Of a stretch of DNA of 64,000 nt, positions 35,548 through 44,535 are shown piece by piece. Each line of letters opens with the position of its first letter. Position 1 is the stretch's first letter. The stretch comes from Paenibacillus sp. 1_12 (GTDB lineage Bacteria > Bacillota > Bacilli > Paenibacillales > NBRC-103111). A model generated the notes under the pieces. It was not told where the DNA came from. It searched no databases and saw nothing but the letters and a program-made list of their open reading frames with translations. The position numbers were made by a program, and so were the translations under genes. The DNA lies in NCBI RefSeq assembly GCF_900114475.1, contig NZ_FOTE01000006.1:124001-188000 (forward strand), read 5' to 3'.

Positions 35548-35724
35548 TTGATTCACCTTTTTCCGAAATCTTTCATTTCCTCTGATTACAAATGCGAGTT
35601 CAAAAAGTCGACATTTCAGCACCGAGAAGGTTGAGTACCGCACTTCGAGCCTGAATGCAAGATTCGATGCCGAATAAGCTTTCTATGAAACTTCGTGATC
35701 AAATGGGGACTTTTTGAACAACCT

Positions 35725-36054
35725 TTACAAGGATAAATCAATATGCTTTCCTTTAAAAGGGTGAACTCGCCTCTCCTGAGAGAGCTTCTCCCCTTCATTT
35801 TCAGTGGAATTGTTCTTTTCTTTTGACTTGTTCTTATTCTGCTTGGAAGCTTCCTTCTCTTGGTCGCGTATGGAGGACTGATTGACGTCATCGGCTTTTC
35901 CAGTCACATGTCGTTCTTTTTCCGTCTGCTTCGCTGCAGCCCCTGCGAGTAAAGTTTGGTCCTGAAGCGGCTTGCTATTCAATTGATTCTGCTTTAGTCC
36001 GACTTCCTCGTTTTTGTGCAATGCAAATTGAAGCTCTACCGGCCTTAAACTCAT
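35725..36054 (-). CDS. Small hydrophilic protein of the flagellar operon, unknown function
   Basis: A 109 aa protein, start ATG at 36054 behind GAGGGGG (9 nt). It begins MSLRPVELQFALHKNEEVGL and continues as a very polar, Lys/Gln/Glu/Asn-rich chain likely to be disordered, ending HPFKGKHIDLSL. There is no membrane segment or known motif. The N-terminal 35 residues look folded and conserved in type; it lies between fapA and the SwrB-like gene. The next 177 nt hold nothing I recognise. Confidence 0.6.
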   Translation of the reverse strand: MSLRPVELQFALHKNEEVGLKQNQLNSKPLQDQTLLAGAAAKQTEKERHVTGKADDVNQSSIRDQEKEASKQNKNKSKEKNNSTENEGEKLSQERRVHPFKGKHIDLSL

Positions 36055-36084
36055 ACCATCCAGCCCCCTCAGCAACAATTACTA

Positions 36085-37491
36085 TTAAACTAGCGGAATA
36101 GCTGCTATATCACCATCTGCCAACTGGAATCTGACATGGGACACTGCATCCTTGACAAATTTCGTATAACGGCCAATCACGATCTTGGATCCACTGTAAA
36201 TCGTAGATGCCACATCGACCTTAGCTTTTTCAGAATCCTCTAATGACTTTTCAATTTCGAAAATGCGTTCTCTGGATGTTATACGTTCTTCGGTAAATTG
36301 TTTTTTGGTATGATTAAGCTTGATGCGCATGGAAACTTTATCTGGTCCTAATTGACCAATTGCCGCTAATTGATCCAGCATGGCCAAAGCCTTCTCTGTC
36401 TTATCCAGGTTATCATTGATCGAGCGCAGTTGAGTCCTTAGCTGTACTAATTCATTGCGCATCTCTGGCAGAACACCCACCTCAATTACGGTTACTGTGG
36501 ACATCGAATTTCCAACGGTACGTGCCAATACGGACTCACCTGCCTGGATAACCCCGCCTACAATAAGTCCCTTCGATCCTTTACAAACCACACTATGGAT
36601 GGCATGTACATTAGAATGCATAATGCTTAAACTCACGATGACTTCTTCAGCATACACGGTTGCATCTTGTATAAATGCGCTTTTCACATGCTTGCCCGCA
36701 CGAATGACACCTTTGTTGTGCCCCAAAATACCTGCACTGATTTCAATGGAACCTTCTGCCTCTAAATCTGCACCTTCGACGCTGCCGATGACTCGGATGT
36801 CGCCTGAGGCTTTTATCTTAAATCCGGAGAGAACGCTTCCCCTGATTACAACTGTACCGACAAAATCGATATTCCCAACATTGTAATCTACATCTCCGTT
36901 AACTTCATAAATTGGAAACACATTAATTTTATCGCGATCCGTTTTGGCCACCACACCATCAATAGCCGCATATAAAGAATTCTGCCCAGGATCCAAGACC
37001 ACATTTTTCCCTACTTTGATCCGTGCATCCTTACCATCCTTCGTATTGATAGACTCGCCTGTTACTGCTTTACCCGGTGTTCCAGGCGTGGCAGGAATCC
37101 GTTCGGCGATCAATTGACCTTTTCTAACATTATTAATGGAGGTCACTTCTTTAAAGTCAACTTTTCCATCATGCATTTCTACTGGCCGCTTGGCATCATT
37201 GCTTAAATCATACAAAAATTTGACGAAACCATCCTCGCCCTTAACGGGTGCTGTTCCGGTTGCAATAAGAGTTTTACTTAGAAAAAATGTTACTGGAGAC
37301 AACACGATCTCATTTAATTTGCTGCGATTGATTCCATGAGTAATCTTATAGGAAACCAAAACTTCCTCTAACTGTGCCAGACTAAAGCTTAGTTTTTCAT
37401 CACAATTTCTAAACTGTAAATAGGCGTTAAGCTTATCCTCAGACAAAGTAATCTCCATATAAAAACTAAGCGGAACAGCCTGCTCGCTCAT
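36085..37491 (-). CDS. FapA-family (DUF342) protein
   Basis: A 468 aa protein with the DUF342 architecture: an N-terminal domain, a right-handed beta-helix made of short repeated turns (DVDYNVGNIDFVGTVVIRGSVLSG and later turns, about 180-320) and a C-terminal coiled coil (about 325-430). ATG at 37491 follows GGGGGGA. The family often accompanies flagellar/chemotaxis genes, and Vibrio FapA is linked to polarity and motility control; the role here is unknown. It lies between sigD and the small orphan at 35725. Confidence 0.85.
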   Translation of the reverse strand: MSEQAVPLSFYMEITLSEDKLNAYLQFRNCDEKLSFSLAQLEEVLVSYKITHGINRSKLNEIVLSPVTFFLSKTLIATGTAPVKGEDGFVKFLYDLSNDAKRPVEMHDGKVDFKEVTSINNVRKGQLIAERIPATPGTPGKAVTGESINTKDGKDARIKVGKNVVLDPGQNSLYAAIDGVVAKTDRDKINVFPIYEVNGDVDYNVGNIDFVGTVVIRGSVLSGFKIKASGDIRVIGSVEGADLEAEGSIEISAGILGHNKGVIRAGKHVKSAFIQDATVYAEEVIVSLSIMHSNVHAIHSVVCKGSKGLIVGGVIQAGESVLARTVGNSMSTVTVIEVGVLPEMRNELVQLRTQLRSINDNLDKTEKALAMLDQLAAIGQLGPDKVSMRIKLNHTKKQFTEERITSRERIFEIEKSLEDSEKAKVDVASTIYSGSKIVIGRYTKFVKDAVSHVRFQLADGDIAAIPLV

Positions 37492-37512
37492 TATTCCCCC
37501 CACTTTCCAGAT

Positions 37513-38298
37513 TCAAGAGTCTTCAAACAACTGTGATTTATGCCTTCCTAACGAGCCCCGGAGCCGCAATATCGCTTTGGAATGTAATTGTGAAATTCTT
37601 GAAGGTGACAAACTCATAACCTCTGCAATTTCACTTAGCGACAGTTCTTCAAAGTAAAACAAGGATACTACCGTTCTTTCCTTATCGGTTAATCTTTCAA
37701 TTGCTTTAGCTAATGTTTCTTTTAAATAAAATTCGTTAACTTTATATTCAGGATTCTTGGCTTTTTCATCTATCAACAAAGACAACCGAGTCTCAGAATC
37801 TTCTTCACGAATAGGATCATCTATAGAACATACTGTTGTAATAGCGATCTCTTGTACCATCTGGCGAAAGTCATTTTCACTTACTTGTAAATAATCGCTA
37901 ATTTCATCATCAGTGACTGATCGTAAATATTGCTGCTCAAGCTTTTGATACGCTTCTTCTATTTTCTTGGATTTCTCCCTTACTGATCTTGGAACCCAAT
38001 CCCCCTGACGCAAACCATCGATGATAGCACCACGAATACGCCAGGAAGCGTAAGTTTCAAATTGCAAACCACGAAGATAATCAAACTTTTCTATAGCATC
38101 GATAAGTCCCATAACACCAAAGCTCGATAGATCATCTCTCGATACATTCTTGGGTAAACCGATAGCTAAACGGTTCGAAACATATTCAACCAGAGGTAAA
38201 TAAGTTTCGATGAGCGACTGTTTTGCTTCAAGCAAGCCGAATTCTTTCCATTGCTTCCAAACATCCATGTTGGTCAAATGCGACTTTTGTTGAATCAT
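37513..38298 (-). CDS. sigD: Flagellar/motility sigma factor SigD (FliA, sigma-28)
   Basis: Directs RNA polymerase to late flagellar, chemotaxis and autolysin genes. The 261 aa protein has region 2 (VSRDDLSSFGVMGLIDAIEKFDYLRG, FETYASWRIRGAIIDGLRQGDWVPRS), region 3 (about 110-160) and region 4 with LSLSEIAEVMSLSPSRISQLHSKAI as the -35 binding helix. It lies within the fla/che operon as in B. subtilis, so SigD level depends on transcription reaching this late position. Confidence 0.96.
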   Translation of the reverse strand: MIQQKSHLTNMDVWKQWKEFGLLEAKQSLIETYLPLVEYVSNRLAIGLPKNVSRDDLSSFGVMGLIDAIEKFDYLRGLQFETYASWRIRGAIIDGLRQGDWVPRSVREKSKKIEEAYQKLEQQYLRSVTDDEISDYLQVSENDFRQMVQEIAITTVCSIDDPIREEDSETRLSLLIDEKAKNPEYKVNEFYLKETLAKAIERLTDKERTVVSLFYFEELSLSEIAEVMSLSPSRISQLHSKAILRLRGSLGRHKSQLFEDS

Positions 38299-38316
38299 GA
38301 ACCGTTGCCACCACCT

Positions 38317-38730
38317 TTATTCATCCGACATCTGACGCAGCGCTTGAACCATATCCCCGGTTTCCATATTCACTTTCCTCGAAAGCTTCGGGGGATTCAA
38401 AGGTGCAAATCCGTTCTCACCCTCATGTGAATGAGAATCCCTTGAATCTTTTAACAATTGATTCAAAGACTCGTCTTCGTCTGGTGTAGTCATATCAAGG
38501 GCAGTACCTTTGTTATCATCCGCTGCTTCGTCGATTTCGGTTATTTTATGAATCCCAGCAAATGAACCCAAAATCCAACGTACTAGAAAAACGAGAAGAA
38601 ACAAAAGGACAAAACTATAACAGCTTCGAATGAGTGCAGTACTCCAAATATTATTTATTAAAGAGGTTGACAGTGTAACGACAAAAGATATGGCACCTAA
38701 TAGTAAATTCCAACGAATAGTTCCTATCAT
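38317..38730 (-). CDS. Two-helix membrane protein between cheD and sigD, unknown
   Basis: A 137 aa protein with two N-terminal membrane helices (about 7-25 and 35-55) and an acidic, probably disordered cytoplasmic tail (EIDEAADDN, DEDESLN, HSHEGENGF) ending KLSRKVNMETGDMVQALRQMSDE, which may be a short amphipathic helix. It starts 3 nt after the cheD stop and ends 18 nt before sigD, so it is cotranscribed. I do not recognise it. Confidence 0.7.
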   Translation of the reverse strand: MIGTIRWNLLLGAISFVVTLSTSLINNIWSTALIRSCYSFVLLFLLVFLVRWILGSFAGIHKITEIDEAADDNKGTALDMTTPDEDESLNQLLKDSRDSHSHEGENGFAPLNPPKLSRKVNMETGDMVQALRQMSDE

Positions 38731-38733
38731 AGT

Positions 38734-39228
38734 CTACAGTTCCTTTACTCCTTGTTGAACGCTGCGGATTAATAGAATACCTGTTTCACAGTTAAATTCA
38801 ACCGTTCTTCCATAATTTAAACCCGTATCCTCCGACTTCAGAGGGATTGAATACTTGGTTAGCATGAGTTTGCAGGATTCGACATTTCTTGGGCCAATTC
38901 TCATTGTATCGGAGTTACCTGCGAAGGCGAACATCTGTGCCCCTCCTGCCATTTTAGCTTCCATTCTTTTGAGAACTGCACCTAATTTCAGCATTCTCTC
39001 AATCATCTCTGGAATAGCTGTATCCGCGTACTTGGCAACATTTAAATTACCTTCTCTTGCAATGTCAGAGGTTGGAAGCATGACATGCGCCATTCCAGCA
39101 ACCAACGCCTTGGGATCAAATAGGGTAATGCCTACACATGAACCTAATCCAGTTGTCTTTAACACCCCGGTCAAATGAGTAACATTGAGATCAGCCATAC
39201 CTACTTTAATGAAATTGTCTGAAATCAT
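38734..39228 (-). CDS. cheD: Chemoreceptor glutamine deamidase CheD
   Basis: Deamidates receptor glutamines and binds CheC. The 164 aa protein keeps the catalytic triad: C31 in GLGSCVGI, H48 in GMAHVMLP and T53 in PTS. Its start overlaps the cheC stop by 4 bp, matching the functional pair. In Gram-positives CheD releases or activates CheC phosphatase. Confidence 0.95.
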   Translation of the reverse strand: MISDNFIKVGMADLNVTHLTGVLKTTGLGSCVGITLFDPKALVAGMAHVMLPTSDIAREGNLNVAKYADTAIPEMIERMLKLGAVLKRMEAKMAGGAQMFAFAGNSDTMRIGPRNVESCKLMLTKYSIPLKSEDTGLNYGRTVEFNCETGILLIRSVQQGVKEL

Positions 39229-39845
39229 GGACCTTGTACTCCCAAGGCAATAAAAATTTTGTTAAAAGACTCGGGGTCCGGGATCAGGAAGAAATGCCCT
39301 TCAATCTCATCATTCCCATCCAAAAATTTGGTGTCAATTAACAAAGCATGATCTCCCATTTGACCGAATTGGATAAGACCGTAGCTTAGAATGGCCCCTG
39401 CCATATCAATTGCAAGAGCAGGAACGGTTGGTGACATGTACAATTGCGTAAAATCAGCCAATGAAGATAAATAGGAGCCTGCAAGAATATTTCCAATCTC
39501 GCTTAAGGCAGAAAGCTCCATATCTGTATAGTGTTCGTCATCAACTACCTCTATCCCTACCAAATTACGCAATAATTTTTTTGCAGATTCTAGAGATAAA
39601 ATGAAAAATAGATTTCCTGGTGTCTCTCCTTCAACTCGAAGGAAGATAGCTATCACGACTCGTTCAGCACCGCCGACACTATCGGCAATTTCTTCAAATT
39701 CTACCATACGAACCTTAGGAACGAGCATGTCGACCGGTTTATCCAAAAGCCTGGACAGTGCGGTAGCCGCATGTCCAGCTCCAATATTCCCTACTTCCTT
39801 GAGAACATCCAATTGAAAGTCAGCAAATCCATTAAATAATTCCAC
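39225..39845 (-). CDS. cheC: CheY-P phosphatase CheC
   Basis: Dephosphorylates CheY-P and is regulated by CheD. The 206 aa protein has two active-site-type motifs, LKEVGNIGAGHAATAL near residue 18 and ALSEIGNILAGSYLSS near 115, each with the E-x-x-N pair. The start is GTG at 39845 behind GAGGAG. It lies between cheW and cheD. Confidence 0.94.
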   Translation of the reverse strand: MELFNGFADFQLDVLKEVGNIGAGHAATALSRLLDKPVDMLVPKVRMVEFEEIADSVGGAERVVIAIFLRVEGETPGNLFFILSLESAKKLLRNLVGIEVVDDEHYTDMELSALSEIGNILAGSYLSSLADFTQLYMSPTVPALAIDMAGAILSYGLIQFGQMGDHALLIDTKFLDGNDEIEGHFFLIPDPESFNKIFIALGVQGP

Positions 39846-39849
39846 ACGA

Positions 39850-40311
39850 TTACTCCTCTTGGTTTTCTAATTGAATAATTTCACTTTTGTTCAGAACTTC
39901 TTCTAAATTCAAAAGCACCAAAAGACGCGAATCACTGATCTTTGCAATTCCTTGTAAATATTTAGCTTTGATACCACCAACAACTTCTGGTGGATCATCA
40001 ATCGAATCCGTGTTAATATCCGTAACATCATTCGCTGAATCTACAATTAAACCAACTTCCATTTCTTTCACAGCTACGATAATAATACGAGTATTGTCTG
40101 TATAGTCACTTTCTGCAAAACCGAATCTTCCACGCAGATCAATAATAGGAGTAACCACACCGCGCAGATTAATAACGCCCTTAACAAAGTCTGGCGTTCT
40201 TGGAACACGTGTCATTGGCTGCATCCGCTCGATTGTTCGAACTTTTTCCACTTCTACTCCATACTCCTCGTGTGCCAAAGCAAAAACGATAACCTTCATT
40301 TCTTCGCCCAT
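39850..40311 (-). CDS. cheW: Chemotaxis coupling protein CheW
   Basis: Links receptors to CheA. A 153 aa single CheW domain with YGVEVEKVRTIERMQPMTRVPRTPDFVKGVINLRG and GLIVDSANDV. ATG at 40311 (MGEEMKVIVF) is taken because GGGAGG lies 9 nt upstream; the extra upstream codons read through that site. It is close to cheA (46 nt) and 4 nt from cheC. Confidence 0.94.
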   Translation of the reverse strand: MGEEMKVIVFALAHEEYGVEVEKVRTIERMQPMTRVPRTPDFVKGVINLRGVVTPIIDLRGRFGFAESDYTDNTRIIIVAVKEMEVGLIVDSANDVTDINTDSIDDPPEVVGGIKAKYLQGIAKISDSRLLVLLNLEEVLNKSEIIQLENQEE

Positions 40312-40357
40312 ACTCCCGTGCCTCCCTTTGAAATCCAATATGTAATCCGTTTAAAAC

Positions 40358-42409
40358 TTATTTAATCAAAGCGTTTGTATCAATAATAAGTGCGACCTGC
40401 CCATCACCAAGAATGGTTGCACCGGAAATAGCGAAAAGATTGGTGAAATATTTGCCCAAGGATTTCAAAACAATTTCCTGCTGCCCAATAAATTCATCTA
40501 CAATGAGTGCTGCAAGCTTTTCACCTTTGCGGATAACGACGATTTGCGTTTCCTTTTCAACTTCAGTACCGTTTTTATTAGGTACACTAAATACTTTGGA
40601 TAACGATACGAGCGGGATTACATTCGAACGGAAATTCACCATACGACTTCCGTGCACAGTAAGAATCTGATCAGTAGCAATTGCTGAAGTCTCCACAATG
40701 GAGGATAACGGGATCGCATACTTTTCTGAACCCACACGAATGAGCATTGCAGAAATAATTGACAACGTAAGCGGCAATTGTACAGAAAACTTGGTTCCTT
40801 TACCAAAGTTAGATTCTACTTGAACACGTCCACCAAGACTTTCAATTTTTGTCTTGACGACATCCAAGCCTACACCACGACCCGAAATATCAGAAATTTT
40901 ATCTGCTGTACTGAAGCCGGATGCAAACAGCAGCAGGTATACTTCATTATCGGATAGTTTCGATGCCTGCTCTGGCGTGACGACACCTTTTTTAATAGCT
41001 GCATTTAACACCGCATCCCGATTGATGCCACGGCCATCCTCTTCGATTTCAATAAATACATGATTGCCGCTATGAAAAGCACGTAAATATATCATTCCCG
41101 TTTCTGGCTTTCCTGCTGCTATTCTGTCAACCGTAGGTTCGACCCCATGATCTACAGCATTTCGAAGTAAATGTACCAGCGGATCACCGATTTCATCAAC
41201 AACCGTGCGGTCAAGCTCGGTATCAGCGCCTGTAATGATCAAATCCACTTTTTTGTCCAGGTTTTTGGCAACATCACGAATCATCCTCGGGAATCGATTA
41301 AATACGGTATCGATGGGAACCATCCGCAGTTTTAATACAATGTTTTGTAAGTCACTACTTACTCGCGACATGTGTTCTACTGTTTCAGTCAGGTCATTTT
41401 TTTTAATTTCGCTGGCCAACTGCTCCAATCGGGAGCGATCAATCAACAGCTCACTAAACAGATTCATCAATGCATCCAAACGTTCTATATCTACACGAAT
41501 CGTTCGGTTGGCTACAGGAGCGTTAGCAGCTGCCACTGGCTTTTTGATTTCTGCTGCTGCTGTTGGAACAGGCGCAACCGCCGGGGCTGCTGCAGCTGCG
41601 ACTTCTGCCACTGCCGCTATGGCCGGCTTCATAAGCTCTTCCAGCTTTTCAAGTGTTAACAAGGTAACGATAGCTTTATCAATCTCTGATACGTTAGCAA
41701 CTTGCTTTTGCAAAGATTCTTGATCTGTACTGGAAACGAAGAAGACAGAAAAGTTATTATCAAACCGTTCTTGTTCAATATCCTCTACAGCTGGATCTGA
41801 TTTAATAACCTCTCCATTTTGTTCTAATACATTAAACACCATATAGGCTCGGGCTGCCTTCAATACACAATCCTGTCGAACACCCACTTCGATATAAAAC
41901 ACCTGCATACCTGCTTCAATGGATTGCTGAACGATCGACAGCTGAAATTCATCCAGTATGGAGGAAGCTGCTGCATTGTTGTCCTTAGTGCCCGATTGAG
42001 CTCCGGCAGCAGCGCCTGCTTTTAAATAATCACCTGTAACTATAGATTTCAGAGACAAGACAATGTCACTTACATCCGCCTTGCCTGTACCGCCTTGAAT
42101 GATATTTTCCACCATAGATTCCAGAGCATCCAGACTCTTGAATATACAATCGAATATAAAAGCATCCATCTTCAGCTTATCATTACGAACAAGATCCAGT
42201 ACGTTTTCCATTTCATGAGTCAACGATGCTAAATCTTCAAAGCCCATCGTCGCTGACATACCCTTAAGGGTATGGGCCGAGCGAAAAATATTATGTACAA
42301 TGCTGATGTCCTCAGGGCTGCCCTCTAAAGCCAATAAATTATCGTTTAAGGCTTGCAGATGCTCTCTGGATTCATCAATAAACATCGAAAGGTATTGATT
42401 TAAGTCCAT
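40358..42409 (-). CDS. cheA: Chemotaxis sensor histidine kinase CheA
   Basis: Autophosphorylates and passes phosphate to CheY and CheB. The 683 aa protein has Hpt/P1 with the phosphoacceptor H46 in RSAHTLKGMSATMG, P2 (about 155-250), an Ala/Pro-rich linker (about 262-300), P3 dimerisation, P4 ATPase with HLLRNAVDHGVEP (N box), EDGRGI and GRGVGLDVVKTKIESLGG, then the CheW-like P5 domain to the end. Domain order and length are typical. Confidence 0.97.
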   Translation of the reverse strand: MDLNQYLSMFIDESREHLQALNDNLLALEGSPEDISIVHNIFRSAHTLKGMSATMGFEDLASLTHEMENVLDLVRNDKLKMDAFIFDCIFKSLDALESMVENIIQGGTGKADVSDIVLSLKSIVTGDYLKAGAAAGAQSGTKDNNAAASSILDEFQLSIVQQSIEAGMQVFYIEVGVRQDCVLKAARAYMVFNVLEQNGEVIKSDPAVEDIEQERFDNNFSVFFVSSTDQESLQKQVANVSEIDKAIVTLLTLEKLEELMKPAIAAVAEVAAAAAPAVAPVPTAAAEIKKPVAAANAPVANRTIRVDIERLDALMNLFSELLIDRSRLEQLASEIKKNDLTETVEHMSRVSSDLQNIVLKLRMVPIDTVFNRFPRMIRDVAKNLDKKVDLIITGADTELDRTVVDEIGDPLVHLLRNAVDHGVEPTVDRIAAGKPETGMIYLRAFHSGNHVFIEIEEDGRGINRDAVLNAAIKKGVVTPEQASKLSDNEVYLLLFASGFSTADKISDISGRGVGLDVVKTKIESLGGRVQVESNFGKGTKFSVQLPLTLSIISAMLIRVGSEKYAIPLSSIVETSAIATDQILTVHGSRMVNFRSNVIPLVSLSKVFSVPNKNGTEVEKETQIVVIRKGEKLAALIVDEFIGQQEIVLKSLGKYFTNLFAISGATILGDGQVALIIDTNALIK

Positions 42410-42458
42410 AGCCTCACACCTCCGTCAATGGATGATTTGTATTTCTGATGTCTCAATG

Positions 42459-43613
42459 CTACTTACAAACAACCTGGGTTAACTTAGAGGCTATTTCTTG
42501 CTGTGCCAGGACATGCATCACACAATTTAATTCTACTGCTGCCCGGGGCATCCCGTAGACAATACAGGTTTCTTCGGATTCAGCAATTGTAGTTACTGCG
42601 CCTGCATTTTTTAGCGCTAGCATCCCCTTTGCCCCATCCGCCCCCATTCCAGTCATGAGAACAATGTGGCGCTTTAATTCTTTCATTGGCAGCAGAGACT
42701 CGAACAGAATGTCTACAGAAGGTCTATGCCCTCCTCTGGCTTCCTCTTTGCTTATATGAATTTTGTAAGCTCCAGGTCCATTGCGCGCTACTGTCATATG
42801 AAAACCGCCTGGAGCCACATAGGCATGTCCATTTTGCAAAATCATACCCTCTTCCGCCTCTACCACATGCAGCTCAGAAACTGAATTCAATCTCTGTGCC
42901 AAGGATTTGGTGAAATTGGGAGGCATATGCTGAACGATAACAACGGGAGCAGGAAGGTGTCCGGGTATATGCGAAATGACCTGATGAAGTGCTCTTGGAC
43001 CGCCTGTAGAAGTCCCTATCGCCACGATTTGCTGAACCTGACTCGATACCTGTTGATTAGAAAAAAGAGGCGCAACAGGTGTAGTTTTGAAAAAATTCAC
43101 TTCAGACGCTGTATTTCCCTTATTGACCTTAGGTAATTCCTCAACCCGCGGGACAGCCTTCGATCTGGATATTGGCGATGTCCATATAGGATTGGAACGA
43201 AACTTCATCACATTTGTTTTGACAGCGATATGCAGCTTCTCCAGTAGCAATTCTCTTACTCTGTGTAAATCCAAAGAAATCGAGCCCGAAGGCTTGCCGA
43301 CAAAATCAACTGCTCCTCTTTCGAGTGCAACGATGGTTTCTCTTGCCCCATCCTGAGTTAAGCTGCTTAACATGATCACTGGTGTGGGCTGCACATCCAT
43401 AATAATCTTCAGAGCATCCAGGCCATTCATTTCCGGCATTTCAATATCCATGGTGATAGCGTCCGGCTTAAGTGTTTTAACCATATTAACAGCTTCTTTA
43501 CCGTTCTTTGCAGTGCCTATCACTTGAAATTGAGTGTCCTCGGAAATTAAATCCGTTATCATTTTCCTCATAAAGATTGAATCATCAACAACCAATATTT
43601 TATAAGGCAACAT
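42459..43613 (-). CDS. cheB: Receptor methylesterase/deamidase CheB
   Basis: Removes receptor methyl groups for adaptation. The 384 aa protein has a receiver domain (1-120) with D56 in TMDIEMPEM, a linker, and the methylesterase domain with catalytic Ser in GTSTGGPRAL, His in QHMPPNFTKS and Asp in GMGADGAKGM. It sits upstream of cheA and downstream of flhG, as in other Bacillota fla/che operons. Confidence 0.96.
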   Translation of the reverse strand: MLPYKILVVDDSIFMRKMITDLISEDTQFQVIGTAKNGKEAVNMVKTLKPDAITMDIEMPEMNGLDALKIIMDVQPTPVIMLSSLTQDGARETIVALERGAVDFVGKPSGSISLDLHRVRELLLEKLHIAVKTNVMKFRSNPIWTSPISRSKAVPRVEELPKVNKGNTASEVNFFKTTPVAPLFSNQQVSSQVQQIVAIGTSTGGPRALHQVISHIPGHLPAPVVIVQHMPPNFTKSLAQRLNSVSELHVVEAEEGMILQNGHAYVAPGGFHMTVARNGPGAYKIHISKEEARGGHRPSVDILFESLLPMKELKRHIVLMTGMGADGAKGMLALKNAGAVTTIAESEETCIVYGMPRAAVELNCVMHVLAQQEIASKLTQVVCK

Positions 43614-43659
43614 ATATATTCACTCCTCCAAGTTGTCTGTTTCGCTAAGTGAGAGGACG

Positions 43660-44535
43660 CTAGTGTCTTAAAAGTCTCATCATTTTCGACATAAAGCCTT
43701 TTACTGCACCCTGCTGGTTATCTGAAGGAGTTTGTCTGGCAATATAATCATCCACTAATCGATAGATCGACTGAGAGGCTGCGGAGGTGGGGTAGGCCAC
43801 CGTAAAAGGGATTTGTCTTTTCACAGCCTTGGACACGTTATTATCATCGTCTACAAAGCCCAAGGTTGGGATATCTATGTGTAAAAACTGTTTGGCAACC
43901 ATAATGATCTTGTCAGCAGTTTGTTTCCCTTCCTTACTGTCAGTAGTACGATTAACAACCAATTTGAAATTTACAGGCTCATTCATTGAATTAACCATCT
44001 TTATGATAGCATAGGCATCCGTAATGGAAGTCGGTTCTGGAGTCGTGACAACTATGGTTTCTTCTGCTGCCAAAATGAATTTTAACGTTTCCTTCGACAA
44101 CCCGGCACCCGTATCAAAAATAATAAAATCTACGGTACCGTTTAATTGATTAACCTGATCAGCAAAATATTCCAATTGCTCGTCAGTAAGTCTGATCAAA
44201 TCATTAAATCCTGAACCGCCTGCAATAAATTGCAAATCATGTGGACCTCTCTGGATAATTTCCCAGATCGTTTTTTCTTTTTTCAACAAATGATACAAAT
44301 TATATTTAGCGCTGACGCCCATGAGTACGTCAATATTCGCAAGGCCAATATCAGCGTCAAAAACCAAAACAGCATAGCCTCTTTTTTGTAAGGTAAGTGC
44401 AAAATTCAGTGTGAAATTGGACTTCCCTACACCACCCTTGCCGCTGGTTACCGTAATTATACGAGTTGGTTTGGCAGAATTCTGGACATGTTGATTGGAA
44501 ACGAGATTGCGAAGTCCTTGTGCCTGATCAGTCAT
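43660..44535 (-). CDS. flhG: MinD-like ATPase FlhG (YlxH)
   Basis: Controls flagellar number and placement, partner and GTPase activator of FlhF. The 291 aa ParA/MinD-type ATPase has the deviant Walker A SGKGGVGKSN at 31-40, the FDADIGLANIDVLMG segment, and a short N-terminal extension that could activate FlhF. Its start overlaps flhF by 8 bp. Confidence 0.94.
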   Translation of the reverse strand: MTDQAQGLRNLVSNQHVQNSAKPTRIITVTSGKGGVGKSNFTLNFALTLQKRGYAVLVFDADIGLANIDVLMGVSAKYNLYHLLKKEKTIWEIIQRGPHDLQFIAGGSGFNDLIRLTDEQLEYFADQVNQLNGTVDFIIFDTGAGLSKETLKFILAAEETIVVTTPEPTSITDAYAIIKMVNSMNEPVNFKLVVNRTTDSKEGKQTADKIIMVAKQFLHIDIPTLGFVDDDNNVSKAVKRQIPFTVAYPTSAASQSIYRLVDDYIARQTPSDNQQGAVKGFMSKMMRLLRH

